Below, piece by piece: positions 7,390 to 13,988 of a stretch of 19,876 nt of DNA. The notes below the pieces were generated by a model that saw only the letters and a list, made by a program, of their open reading frames with translations, ran no database searches and had not been told where the DNA came from. The position numbers and the translations under genes were made by a program. The DNA is taken from contig JBFLYK010000086.1 of the NCBI GenBank assembly GCA_040756995.1, forward strand, positions 1 through 19,876. The letters run 5' to 3'. Position 1 is the stretch's first letter; each line of letters starts with the position of its first letter. The stretch is from BP-133 sp040756995 (GTDB lineage Bacteria > Actinomycetota > Acidimicrobiia > IMCC26256 > BP-133).

Positions 7390-8183
7390 GCTACCAGGAC
7401 ATCGTCTACGACCGTGACGAGACCGGCATCGTCACGATCACCATCAACCGGCCGGACAAGCTCAACGCCTTCACGGCGCAGACGGTGGACGAACTCGTCG
7501 ACGCCTTCCAGGCCGCCTGGCGGGACCGGGGCTGCGGCGTCGTCATCCTGACCGGGGCCGGCGACCGGGCCTTCTGCGTCGGCGGCGACCAGACCGCCCG
7601 CCAGGGGGGCGGCGGCTACGGCGACACCGCCAAGCACGACACCGGCATCGACATCGAGGATCTCCACACCCTGATCCGCGACATCCCCAAGCCGGTCATC
7701 GCCGCCGTCAACGGCTACGCCATCGGCGGGGGGCACGTCGTCCACGTACTCTGCGACCTGACCATCGCCGCCGAGCACGCCCGCTTCGGCCAGGTGGGAC
7801 CGAAGGTGGGCAGCGTCGACCCGGGCTTCGGCACCGCCTATCTCGCCCGGGTCGTCGGTCAGAAGAAGGCCCGGGAGATCTGGTACCTCTGCCGCCAGTA
7901 CTCGGCCGAGGAGGCCCTGCAGATGGGCCTGGTCAACGCCGTCGTCCCCAAGGAGCGGCTGATGGACGAGGCGCGGGCCTGGGCCGCCGAGATCCTGGCC
8001 AAGAGCCCGACGGCCCTCAAGCTGGCCAAGGCCAGTTTCAACGCCGAGACCGAGCACATCCGGGGCATCAGCGGCCTGGCCATGACCGGCCTCGCCCTCT
8101 ATTACGACACCGAGGAGTCGGCCGAAGGCACGCTCGCCTTCCAGGAGAAGCGGCCGCCCGACTTCAGCCGGTTCCGGAAATGA
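7386..8183 (+). CDS. BadI/MenB-like crotonase (probable 2-ketocyclohexanecarboxyl-CoA hydrolase-type)
   Basis: This 265-residue enoyl-CoA hydratase/isomerase superfamily enzyme has the crotonase CoA-binding and oxyanion-hole segments (RAFCVGGDQT at 61-70, GYAIGGGHV at 110-118) and GQVGPKVGSVDPGFGTAYLA at 135-154. The GGDQ and GPKVGS motifs put it in the MenB/BadI branch. The VDPGFGTAYLARVVG and YYDTEESAEG segments look closer, from memory, to BadI, the ring-opening 2-ketocyclohexanecarboxyl-CoA hydrolase, than to MenB, which has FDGG here. No other menaquinone gene is nearby, whereas an acyl-CoA ligase and an SDR are, supporting a catabolic role. The start is TTG at 7386, overlapping the larC stop (TTGA), so it is translationally coupled to larC. 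MenB remains the alternative. Confidence 0.85.
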   Translation: MSYQDIVYDRDETGIVTITINRPDKLNAFTAQTVDELVDAFQAAWRDRGCGVVILTGAGDRAFCVGGDQTARQGGGGYGDTAKHDTGIDIEDLHTLIRDIPKPVIAAVNGYAIGGGHVVHVLCDLTIAAEHARFGQVGPKVGSVDPGFGTAYLARVVGQKKAREIWYLCRQYSAEEALQMGLVNAVVPKERLMDEARAWAAEILAKSPTALKLAKASFNAETEHIRGISGLAMTGLALYYDTEESAEGTLAFQEKRPPDFSRFRK

Positions 8184-8217
8184 CCCAACCAATCCCGTTC
8201 TGGCGTTCGATTTCCGC

Positions 8218-8223
8218 TATATC
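8218..8223 (+). promoter_or_regulatory. Candidate -10 element for the SDR gene
   Basis: TATATC, a four-of-six match to TATAAT, ends seven bases before the ATG at 8231, in a 47-base gap that is more AT-rich than its surroundings and has no Shine-Dalgarno. It would make the SDR gene independent of the larBC transcript. Confidence 0.35.
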
Positions 8224-8230
8224 CCGGTAA

Positions 8231-9013
8231 ATGAACGCCAGTACGAGGGGCGGGGGCCGGCCGGTCGCTCTCGTCACCGGAAGCTCCCGAGGCATCGGAC
8301 GGGCGACCGCGCTGCTCTTTGCCGAGCGCGGGTACGACGTCGCCGTCCACTACCGCCGGGAGGCGGAAGCGGCCGAGGCCGTGGCCAAGGAGGCGAGGGC
8401 CGCCGGCGCAAAGGCAGTCGTCGTCCACGGCGACCTGTCGGAGGTCGACGTCCCGGGGAGGATCATCGCCGAGGTCGGCGACCACTTCGGGCGCCTTGAC
8501 GCGCTCGTCGCCAACGCCGCGGCCACCGCCTTCAAGCCGCTCATCAAGGTCGAAGCCCGCCATCTCAACCTGACGATGCAGACGGTCGTGCAGTCGTTCC
8601 TGCTCCTGGCCCAGGGTGCGGTGCCGTTCATGGAGGGCCGGCCGGGGTCGATCGTGGCCGTCTCGGGCTTCGATTCGATCCGGGTGGTGGCCAACCACGG
8701 CCTCCTCGGTGCCGCCAAAGCGGCGCTGGAGCAACTGGTCCGCTACCTGGCCGTGGAGCTCGCGCCGCAGGACATCGCCGTCAACAGCGTCCTGCCCGGT
8801 TTCGTGGCCACGGACTCCGCCCGCATCTGGGCCGACGCCAGCTACCCCGGGGGGTGGCGGGCCTTCGAGGCGGAACACGGCGCAACGCCGGGCGCCATCG
8901 TCTCGCCGGAGGAGATCGCCGGGATCATCGTCTTCCTCTGCAGCCCGGCGGGACGCTGCATCCGCGGCCACAACCTGATCGCCGACGCCGGTGTCACCCT
9001 CCCGTTCCGCTAG
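8231..9013 (+). CDS. SDR-family protein, FabL-like, with His in place of the catalytic Tyr
   Basis: The 260-residue Rossmann-fold protein carries the dinucleotide-binding motif TGSSRGIGRA near residues 16-25 and the NAAAT variant of the NNAG motif. The segment IVAVSGFDSIRVVANHGLLG then KAALEQLVRYLAVELAPQDI closely recalls FabL-type enoyl-ACP reductases, in which Ser, Tyr and Lys are arranged with Tyr seven residues before Lys. Here Ser145 and Lys163 are kept, but the residue at the Tyr position (156) is His, and the classical YxxxK position is Leu. The C-terminal half (VNSVLPGFVATDS, IRGHNLIADAGVTLPF) is intact, so the gene does not look decayed. It could be an oxidoreductase with altered chemistry or a non-catalytic relative. 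It lies 47 bases after the crotonase on the same strand. Confidence 0.9.
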   Translation: MNASTRGGGRPVALVTGSSRGIGRATALLFAERGYDVAVHYRREAEAAEAVAKEARAAGAKAVVVHGDLSEVDVPGRIIAEVGDHFGRLDALVANAAATAFKPLIKVEARHLNLTMQTVVQSFLLLAQGAVPFMEGRPGSIVAVSGFDSIRVVANHGLLGAAKAALEQLVRYLAVELAPQDIAVNSVLPGFVATDSARIWADASYPGGWRAFEAEHGATPGAIVSPEEIAGIIVFLCSPAGRCIRGHNLIADAGVTLPFR

Positions 9014-9039
9014 CACCGCACCGTCGGCCGTGCCGCAGC

Positions 9040-9786
9040 TCACCTGACCCGGCGGGCCAAAAGCAGGAACTCGGGGTGGTCGATGTCCGGCGGACGGGCG
9101 GCGTAGTCCCCGGGCGTGACCGACCAGATGTGGTCCGGCCGGAGCCCGGCCGACTCGGCCAGCAGGCGCAGCTCGCGGGGAGTGAAGCAGGTCGTCCAGA
9201 GATCGGCCGGGATCTCGACGCCGTCGTCGTTGCGGACGGCGGTGTGCTCGTGGTTCACGCCCCGCTCGGCGTCGAACGAGTCGGCCTCTCCGAGGAAGCG
9301 GACCTGGAAATAGGCCGAGAACGCCGACAGCGCCAGCCGCCCGCCGGGCCGCAACGCCCGGGCCATGCCTTCGAGGACCGCCCGGTCCGGGTCGAGCGGC
9401 GGGGCGCCGGCCGCCTCCGGCGATCCGCCGGCCGAGAGTCCGAACGCTCCCTGGCACAACGAGATGACGGCGTCGAACTCCGAGTCGAACCGGAGCGACC
9501 GGGCGTCGGCCCGCTCGAACGTCACCGGCGCATCGGGCGGCGCCTGCTCCCGGGCCAGTTCGACGAAGCGCTGCGAGATGTCGACGCCGACGACCTCGAA
9601 CCCCCGGGTCGCCAGGGCGTGGGCATGCCGGCCGGGCCCGCATCCGACGTCCAAGATCTGCGCCCCCGGTGCCAAACCGAGCGCACCTACGAGGAACGAG
9701 ACCTCCTGGTCGGTCCCCTTTGTGAAGGAGTAGCGCAGGTAGGCCCGGCCGAGATGGTCGGCCACATCCTCGAACCAGTGCCGCAC
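9040..9786 (-). CDS. Class I SAM-dependent methyltransferase
   Basis: A cytoplasmic methyltransferase of about 248 residues with SAM-binding motif I, ILDVGCGPGRHAHALA, followed by the acidic motif II region FEVVGVDIS and a post-I segment AVISLCQGAFG. A conserved N-terminal stretch, WFEDVADHLGRAYLRYSFTKG, precedes the fold. Two GTG starts are possible: 9804, which has no ribosome binding site, and 9786, which has GGGAGG three bases upstream and begins right at the conserved segment; I prefer 9786. The substrate cannot be read from sequence. It converges on the SDR gene and is divergent from the acyl-CoA ligase, with an inverted repeat between the two starts. Confidence 0.88.
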   Translation of the reverse strand: MRHWFEDVADHLGRAYLRYSFTKGTDQEVSFLVGALGLAPGAQILDVGCGPGRHAHALATRGFEVVGVDISQRFVELAREQAPPDAPVTFERADARSLRFDSEFDAVISLCQGAFGLSAGGSPEAAGAPPLDPDRAVLEGMARALRPGGRLALSAFSAYFQVRFLGEADSFDAERGVNHEHTAVRNDDGVEIPADLWTTCFTPRELRLLAESAGLRPDHIWSVTPGDYAARPPDIDHPEFLLLARRVR

Positions 9787-9827
9787 TAGCCTCCCTTTCC
9801 GCACCGTTCAGGAACCCAGGAGGCTAG
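9786..9827. repeat. Inverted repeat between divergent starts
   Basis: CTAGCCTCC (9786-9794) and GGAGGCTAG (9819-9827) are perfect 9-bp inverted copies separated by 24 bases. The right arm contains the Shine-Dalgarno of the acyl-CoA ligase gene (GTG at 9830), and the left arm, read on the minus strand, contains the GGAGG next to the methyltransferase start. The symmetry may simply come from two Shine-Dalgarno sequences facing away from each other, but the shared CTAG extends it beyond that, so an operator is possible. Confidence 0.6.
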
Positions 9828-9829
9828 GC

Positions 9830-11386
9830 GTGGCGGAGCATCTGCGGGAGCTGGCAGCGGCGGATCCCGATGGGCCGGCGGTCATCGACGAGTTCGCCAC
9901 GATCAGCCGCGCCCAGCTCGACGAGCGGGTGAACCGGCTGGTCAACGGGCTGCGGGCGGCGGGGCTGGAGAGTGGCGACACCGTCGGCGTGCTGTGCGGC
10001 AACCGCCACGAGTACGTCGAAGCCGTGATGGCCTGCGGGATCGGGGCGTGGATCCTCGTGCCGCTCAACTGGCATCTCACGGCCGAGGAGCTCGCCTACA
10101 TCCTCAACGACTCCGGCGCCAAAGCCCTGCTGGCCGACATCGAGTTCGGCCCCGTGGCCGTCGACGCCGTGCAGCAGGCACCGGGCGTGACGATCCGGCT
10201 CGGCATCGGCGGGACACCGCAAGGGTTCGAGGCCTACGACGACCTCCTGGCCGGCGCCTCCCCCGACGAGCCGGCCGACCAGGCCGCCGGCACCTACATG
10301 TTCTACACGTCGGGCACCACCGGCCGGCCGAAGGGCGTCCGCAGCACATCGTTCGTCGTTGGTATGCCCGTCTCCGTGCATGCCGCGATGCTGTCCGGAC
10401 TGGCCGGGATGCTCCACATCCCCGATGGCGGGGTGTGCCTCGTCAACGCGCCGCTGTACCACGGCGGGCCGTTCCTCTTCTCGATGCTGCCGGCCTACCG
10501 GGGGGCCACGCTGCTCATGCGGCGCAAGTTCGATCCGGAGGAGATGCTCCGCCTCATCGACGAGTACAAGGTCACGACGGCCTACGCCGTGCCGACCCAC
10601 TTCGTCCGCCTGCTCCGGCTGCCGGAGGCCACCCGGCGGGCGTTCGACGGCTCCAGCCTCGAGGGCGTCTTCCACACCGGCGCACCCTGCGCCCCCGAGG
10701 TCAAGCGGCAGATGCTGGAGTGGTGGGGCCCGGTCATCCACGAGCTGTACTCCGCCACCGAGACCGGTGGCCTCGGGTGCTTCATCACCGGTGACGAGTG
10801 GCTCAAGAAGCCCGGCACGGTGGGGAAACCGCTCCCGGTCGTGTCGATCGAGATCGTCAGCGACGAAGGCGAGATCCTCCCGCCCAACGAGATCGGCACC
10901 GTCTACGTCCGCAACCTCATCGGCGGCGACTTCAGCTACCACGGCGCCCCGGAGAAGACGGCCGCCGCCCACCGGGAGCCGGGCGTGATGACCGTCGGCG
11001 ACGTCGGCTACCTCGACGACGAGGGCTACCTGTTCCTCTGCGACCGCAAGATCGACATGATCATCTCCGGCGGGGTGAACATCTACCCGGCCGAGATCGA
11101 GGCGGTACTGCTCAACCACCCGGCCGTGCTCGACGCCGCCGTGTTCGGGATTCCCCACGACGAGTTCGGCGAGGAGGTCAAGGCGGTGGTCCAGCCCGCG
11201 CCGGGCCACGAACCGTCAGACCGGCTGGCCGGCGACATCATCGCCTACGCCCGCCAGTACCTGGCCGGCTACAAGGTGCCGCGCTCGGTCGACTTCACCG
11301 ACGAGTTCCCCCGCACGGAGACCGGAAAGCTGGTCAAGCGGGAACTTCGAGACCCCTACTGGAAGGGCCGGGAGCGGGCGATCTGA
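9830..11386 (+). CDS. Acyl-CoA ligase (ANL superfamily, FadD-like)
   Basis: This 518-residue enzyme activates a carboxylic acid with ATP to an acyl-adenylate and transfers it to CoA. The ANL core motifs are present in order: the P-loop YTSGTTGRPKG (159-169), YSATETGG (307-314), the hinge block VGDVGYLDDEGYLFLCDRK followed by SGGVNIYPAEIE, and the C-terminal catalytic Lys in PRTETGKLVKREL (near 503). The length fits a standalone ligase, with no carrier or condensation domain. The GTG start at 9830 has GGAGG six bases upstream. It is divergent from the methyltransferase and close to the crotonase and SDR genes, which suggests that it supplies a CoA thioester to them. The acid substrate cannot be determined from the sequence. 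Confidence 0.94.
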   Translation: MAEHLRELAAADPDGPAVIDEFATISRAQLDERVNRLVNGLRAAGLESGDTVGVLCGNRHEYVEAVMACGIGAWILVPLNWHLTAEELAYILNDSGAKALLADIEFGPVAVDAVQQAPGVTIRLGIGGTPQGFEAYDDLLAGASPDEPADQAAGTYMFYTSGTTGRPKGVRSTSFVVGMPVSVHAAMLSGLAGMLHIPDGGVCLVNAPLYHGGPFLFSMLPAYRGATLLMRRKFDPEEMLRLIDEYKVTTAYAVPTHFVRLLRLPEATRRAFDGSSLEGVFHTGAPCAPEVKRQMLEWWGPVIHELYSATETGGLGCFITGDEWLKKPGTVGKPLPVVSIEIVSDEGEILPPNEIGTVYVRNLIGGDFSYHGAPEKTAAAHREPGVMTVGDVGYLDDEGYLFLCDRKIDMIISGGVNIYPAEIEAVLLNHPAVLDAAVFGIPHDEFGEEVKAVVQPAPGHEPSDRLAGDIIAYARQYLAGYKVPRSVDFTDEFPRTETGKLVKRELRDPYWKGRERAI

Positions 11387-11419
11387 GACCCGGGCCTCAG
11401 GCCTCGGGCCCGCCGGCCC

Positions 11420-11662
11420 CTAGTTCTGGCCGCAGAGGCCGGCCAGCAGGGTGTTGAGGTCGCTCCGGTCGACGAGGTTGCTCTTGGGCAGGTCGGCCAG
11501 GGCCCGCATGACGCGGGCCTGCTCGTCGTCGGACCGGGCGGCATCCAGGAGGTCAAGGAGCAGGTCGTTGGCGGCGAACCGGTCGATGACCCCGGAGGTG
11601 GGCAGCTCCGCCAGGACAGAGCGCACCCGATCGGTGAACTCGGCGGACGTGCTCGTGGTCAT
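11420..11662 (-). CDS. Small protein built from two copies of a ~30-residue motif
   Basis: The ATG at 11662 has GGGAGG six bases upstream. The 80-residue acidic, Leu/Asp-rich product has two similar segments: VRSVLAELPTSGVIDRFAAN with a following DLLLDLLDA (about residues 13-41), and VMRALADLPKSNLVDRSDLN followed by TLLAGL (about 51-76). The shared pattern is V-x-x-x-L-A-x-L-P-x-S-x-x-(V/I)-D-R-x-x-x-(N/L)-x-L-L. There is no signal peptide or membrane helix, so it is probably a soluble helical protein or adaptor. I do not recognise the family. It converges on the acyl-CoA ligase gene, and a 137-base gap separates it from the gene upstream. Confidence 0.75.
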   Translation of the reverse strand: MTTSTSAEFTDRVRSVLAELPTSGVIDRFAANDLLLDLLDAARSDDEQARVMRALADLPKSNLVDRSDLNTLLAGLCGQN

Positions 11663-11777
11663 CGTGTGCCTCCCTAGTCGACTCGTTCTTGACGTTCCCC
11701 GCTGTCGGACCGGGATATCGGCCGCTCCCCGGGATTCCTTAATTTGCCGGGGGCCCGGCGGGGACCTTCCCTACAAC

Positions 11778-11795
11778 GCCGGAAATGCCGGAAAT
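11778..11795. repeat. Tandem direct repeat of 9 bp
   Basis: GCCGGAAAT occurs twice in immediate succession, just outside the 3' end of the DUF2277 gene and upstream of the 80-residue protein gene. It could be a binding site for a regulator of the latter, or chance. Confidence 0.5.
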
Positions 11796-11799
11796 CTTC

Positions 11800-12015
11800 C
11801 TATTTCGTGGCACTCGTGCCCCGGGCCGGAACCAGTCCGGCCAGCAGCCGCTCGGCGGCCGCTTCGATCTCGTCCACGGCGGCGGTGAAGACCGCCTCGT
11901 TGGCCTTGGACGGCGCCCGGTAGCCGCTCACCTTGCGCACGAACTGGAGGGCGGCGGCCCGCACCTCCTCGGGCGTGGGCTCAGTACCTCGCAGGGTCTT
12001 GATGCTCCGGCACAT
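11800..12015 (-). CDS. DUF2277 family protein
   Basis: The 71-residue product starts MCRSIKTLRG, the hallmark N-terminus of DUF2277 proteins, and continues PTPEEVRAAALQFVRKVSGY to a C-terminus ending GTSATK. A longer frame starting at 12120 adds residues that are a shadow of the ABC ATPase gene, so the ATG at 12015 is chosen. The family has no established function; members are small, cytoplasmic and common in actinobacteria and proteobacteria. The gene overlaps the last 35 bases of the upstream ABC ATPase gene. It has no Shine-Dalgarno but a TATCCT hexamer eight bases before the ATG, so it may have its own leaderless promoter inside the end of that gene. Confidence 0.92.
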   Translation of the reverse strand: MCRSIKTLRGTEPTPEEVRAAALQFVRKVSGYRAPSKANEAVFTAAVDEIEAAAERLLAGLVPARGTSATK

Positions 12016-13144
12016 GCCCGCCGAGGATAGGAGGAGTGAGGCGCTCACCGGTCCGGGCGTTGAAGACGTGCAGGTGAGCGGGATCGAACCACAGCCGGGC
12101 CTTCTGCCCCGGCCGGACATCGCTTCCCGGATCGAGCCGGGCCACCAGCACCGGACGGGTCACCTCCCGGTCGAGCTCCGCCGCCAGGCGGTGAAGCGGC
12201 TCGACGAGTTCCGGCGGCGCCTCCCAGGGCACGTAGACGAACTGCTCGGCCCCCAGCCATTCGACCGCCTCGACCTCGACGTCGAAGACCACGCCCCGGT
12301 CCCGGACCGAGCGGTCGACGAGCGCCTCGTCCTCCAGGTGCTCCGGGCGGATCCCGACCACCAGTTCGCGGTCGTCCGGGACGTCGAGGGGTATCGCCGG
12401 GAAGGCCGTCGCCGGCAGCAGGTTCATCGACGGCGAGCCGATGAACCCGGCGACGAACAGGTTGACCGGCCGCTCGTACAGCCCCCGGGGCGTGTCGACC
12501 TGCTGCAGCTCGCCCTTGCGCAGCACCGCCACCCGGTGGCCCAGCGTCATGGCCTCCACCTGGTCGTGGGTGACGTAGACCGTGGTGACCCCGAGCCGCT
12601 GCTGGAGGCGGGCGATCTCCGTCCGCATCTGCCCCCGGAGCTGGGCGTCGAGGTTCGACAGCGGCTCGTCGAACAGAAAGGCGTCGGCCTCCCGCACGAT
12701 GGCCCGCCCCATGGCCACCCGCTGCCGCTGCCCGCCTGACAGCTGGCTGGGCTTGCGGCCGAGGTGCTCGGTCAACTCCAGGATCCCCGCCGCCTCCTCC
12801 ACCCGGCGCCGCACCTCCTCCCCGGACAGGGACCGCAGCCGGAGGGGGAAGGCGATGTTCTCGAACACCGTCAGGTGGGGGTACAGCGCATAGTTCTGGA
12901 AGACCATGGCCAGGTTGCGGTCCCGGGGTGGCTTCTCGTTGACCCGCTGCCCGCCAATGCGGATCTCGCCCTCGGTGGCGTCGTCGAGACCGACGATCAT
13001 CCGCAGCAGCGTCGACTTCCCCGACCCTGAAGGCCCGACGAGGATCATGAACTCGCCGTCGGCGATCTCCAGCGACACGTCGATCACGGCCCGATAGCCG
13101 TCGGCGTAGCGCTTCTCGACGTGGTCCAGCGTGATCGCCGCCAA
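11981..13144 (-). CDS. sugC: ABC sugar importer ATPase (SugC/UgpC type)
   Basis: This is the ATP-hydrolysing subunit of a carbohydrate importer, 387 residues. Walker A is GPSGSGKST (37-45), the Q-loop follows at VFQNYALYPHLT (81-92), the signature is LSGGQRQRV (135-143), Walker B is DAFLFDEP (154-161), and the H-loop lies in TVYVTHDQ. A C-terminal regulatory TOBE-like region of about 150 residues (VGIRPEHLEDEALV and later GQKARLWFDPAHLHVFNA) places it in the MalK/UgpC/SugC class. It is the last gene of the transporter cluster, 22 bases after the second permease. The symbol rests on the resemblance of the binding protein to LpqY; the ATPase alone would not define the sugar. Confidence 0.93.
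   Translation of the reverse strand: MAAITLDHVEKRYADGYRAVIDVSLEIADGEFMILVGPSGSGKSTLLRMIVGLDDATEGEIRIGGQRVNEKPPRDRNLAMVFQNYALYPHLTVFENIAFPLRLRSLSGEEVRRRVEEAAGILELTEHLGRKPSQLSGGQRQRVAMGRAIVREADAFLFDEPLSNLDAQLRGQMRTEIARLQQRLGVTTVYVTHDQVEAMTLGHRVAVLRKGELQQVDTPRGLYERPVNLFVAGFIGSPSMNLLPATAFPAIPLDVPDDRELVVGIRPEHLEDEALVDRSVRDRGVVFDVEVEAVEWLGAEQFVYVPWEAPPELVEPLHRLAAELDREVTRPVLVARLDPGSDVRPGQKARLWFDPAHLHVFNARTGERLTPPILGGHVPEHQDPARY
12024..12029 (-). promoter_or_regulatory. Candidate leaderless -10 element of the DUF2277 gene
   Basis: On the minus strand TATCCT ends eight bases before the ATG at 12015, inside the 3' end of the ABC ATPase gene. No Shine-Dalgarno competes with it. Confidence 0.45.
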
Positions 13145-13166
13145 ACCGGCACCTCCCTCTAGATCA

Positions 13167-13988
13167 CTACCCCTTCACCGCGCCCGACGTGAGCCCGGCC
13201 ACGATCCGCCGCTGGAACACCAGCACGATCGCCACCACCGGAATCGTCACCACCACCGCGGCGGCGGCGATGGCCGCCGTGGGTTGCTCGAACTGCGACG
13301 CCCCGGTGAAGAAGGCCAGCGCCGCCGGGACCGTCCGGGCCCGCCCGGTCGACGTCAGCGAGATCCCGAACACGAAATCGTTCCAGGCGAAGAAGAACGT
13401 GAGGATGGCGGCGGTGAACACCCCGGGGGCGGCCAGCGGCACGATCACCTTCCGGAAGGCCTGCCAGGCCGTGGCGCCGTCGACCTGGGCCGCCTGTTCC
13501 ATCTCCCAGGGGATCTCCCGGAAGAAGGCGGAGAGGGTCCAGATCGACAGCGGCAGCGTGAACGACAGGTAGGGGATCACCAGCCCGAGCCAGGTGTCGT
13601 AGAGGCCGACGGCCCGCCAGATGTCGAACAGCGGGCCGACCAGCGAGATGGTGGGGAACATGGCGATGGCCAGCGCCACCGACAGGATCAGCTTCTTGCC
13701 CGGGAAGTCGAGCCGGGCGATGGCGTACGCCGCCAGCGTGGCCAGCACGACCGACAACACGGTCGCCACCAGCGAGATCCCGATCGAGTTCCGCAGCGCG
13801 CTGGTGAACAGGTCGTCGCGGAACACCGTCCGGTAGTTCTGCAGCGTCGGGTCCGAGGGCCAGAACCGGCCGTCATTGATCCGGTCGCCACCCTTGAGCG
13901 ACAAGGACACCAGCCACCCCAGCGGCACCGCCGTCCAGACGATGATGAGGACGGGCCCCATCACCGTTGCGAGCCGCCGCACCCTCAC
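13167..13988 (-). CDS. sugB: ABC sugar importer permease (SugB/MalG type)
   Basis: This is a 273-residue inner-membrane permease with about six hydrophobic segments, beginning with an N-terminal helix (LATVMGPVLIIVWTAVPLGW). The cytoplasmic EAA loop that docks the ATPase is visible near residues 162-185 (EQAAQVDGATAWQAFRKVIV), matching the binding-protein-dependent transport family. The protein ends soon after its last helix with GLTSGAVKG, as MalG-type permeases do. The GTG start at 13988 overlaps the stop of the other permease gene by four bases (GTGA), so the two are translationally coupled, as expected for subunits made in equal amounts. Confidence 0.92.
   Translation of the reverse strand: MRVRRLATVMGPVLIIVWTAVPLGWLVSLSLKGGDRINDGRFWPSDPTLQNYRTVFRDDLFTSALRNSIGISLVATVLSVVLATLAAYAIARLDFPGKKLILSVALAIAMFPTISLVGPLFDIWRAVGLYDTWLGLVIPYLSFTLPLSIWTLSAFFREIPWEMEQAAQVDGATAWQAFRKVIVPLAAPGVFTAAILTFFFAWNDFVFGISLTSTGRARTVPAALAFFTGASQFEQPTAAIAAAAVVVTIPVVAIVLVFQRRIVAGLTSGAVKG

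Noticed and set aside
8102..9643. Minus-strand open frame of 513 codons across the SDR and methyltransferase region
   Set aside because: It is antisense to the SDR gene and out of frame with the methyltransferase; composition is Arg/Gly/Ala noise.
9824..11209. Minus-strand open frame of 461 codons opposite the acyl-CoA ligase
   Set aside because: It mirrors a gene with all ANL motifs and has no recognisable domain.
11687..11715. TTGACG with a 17-base gap to GGGATA on the plus strand
   Set aside because: It resembles a promoter by spacing, but no plus-strand gene follows; both neighbouring genes are on the minus strand.
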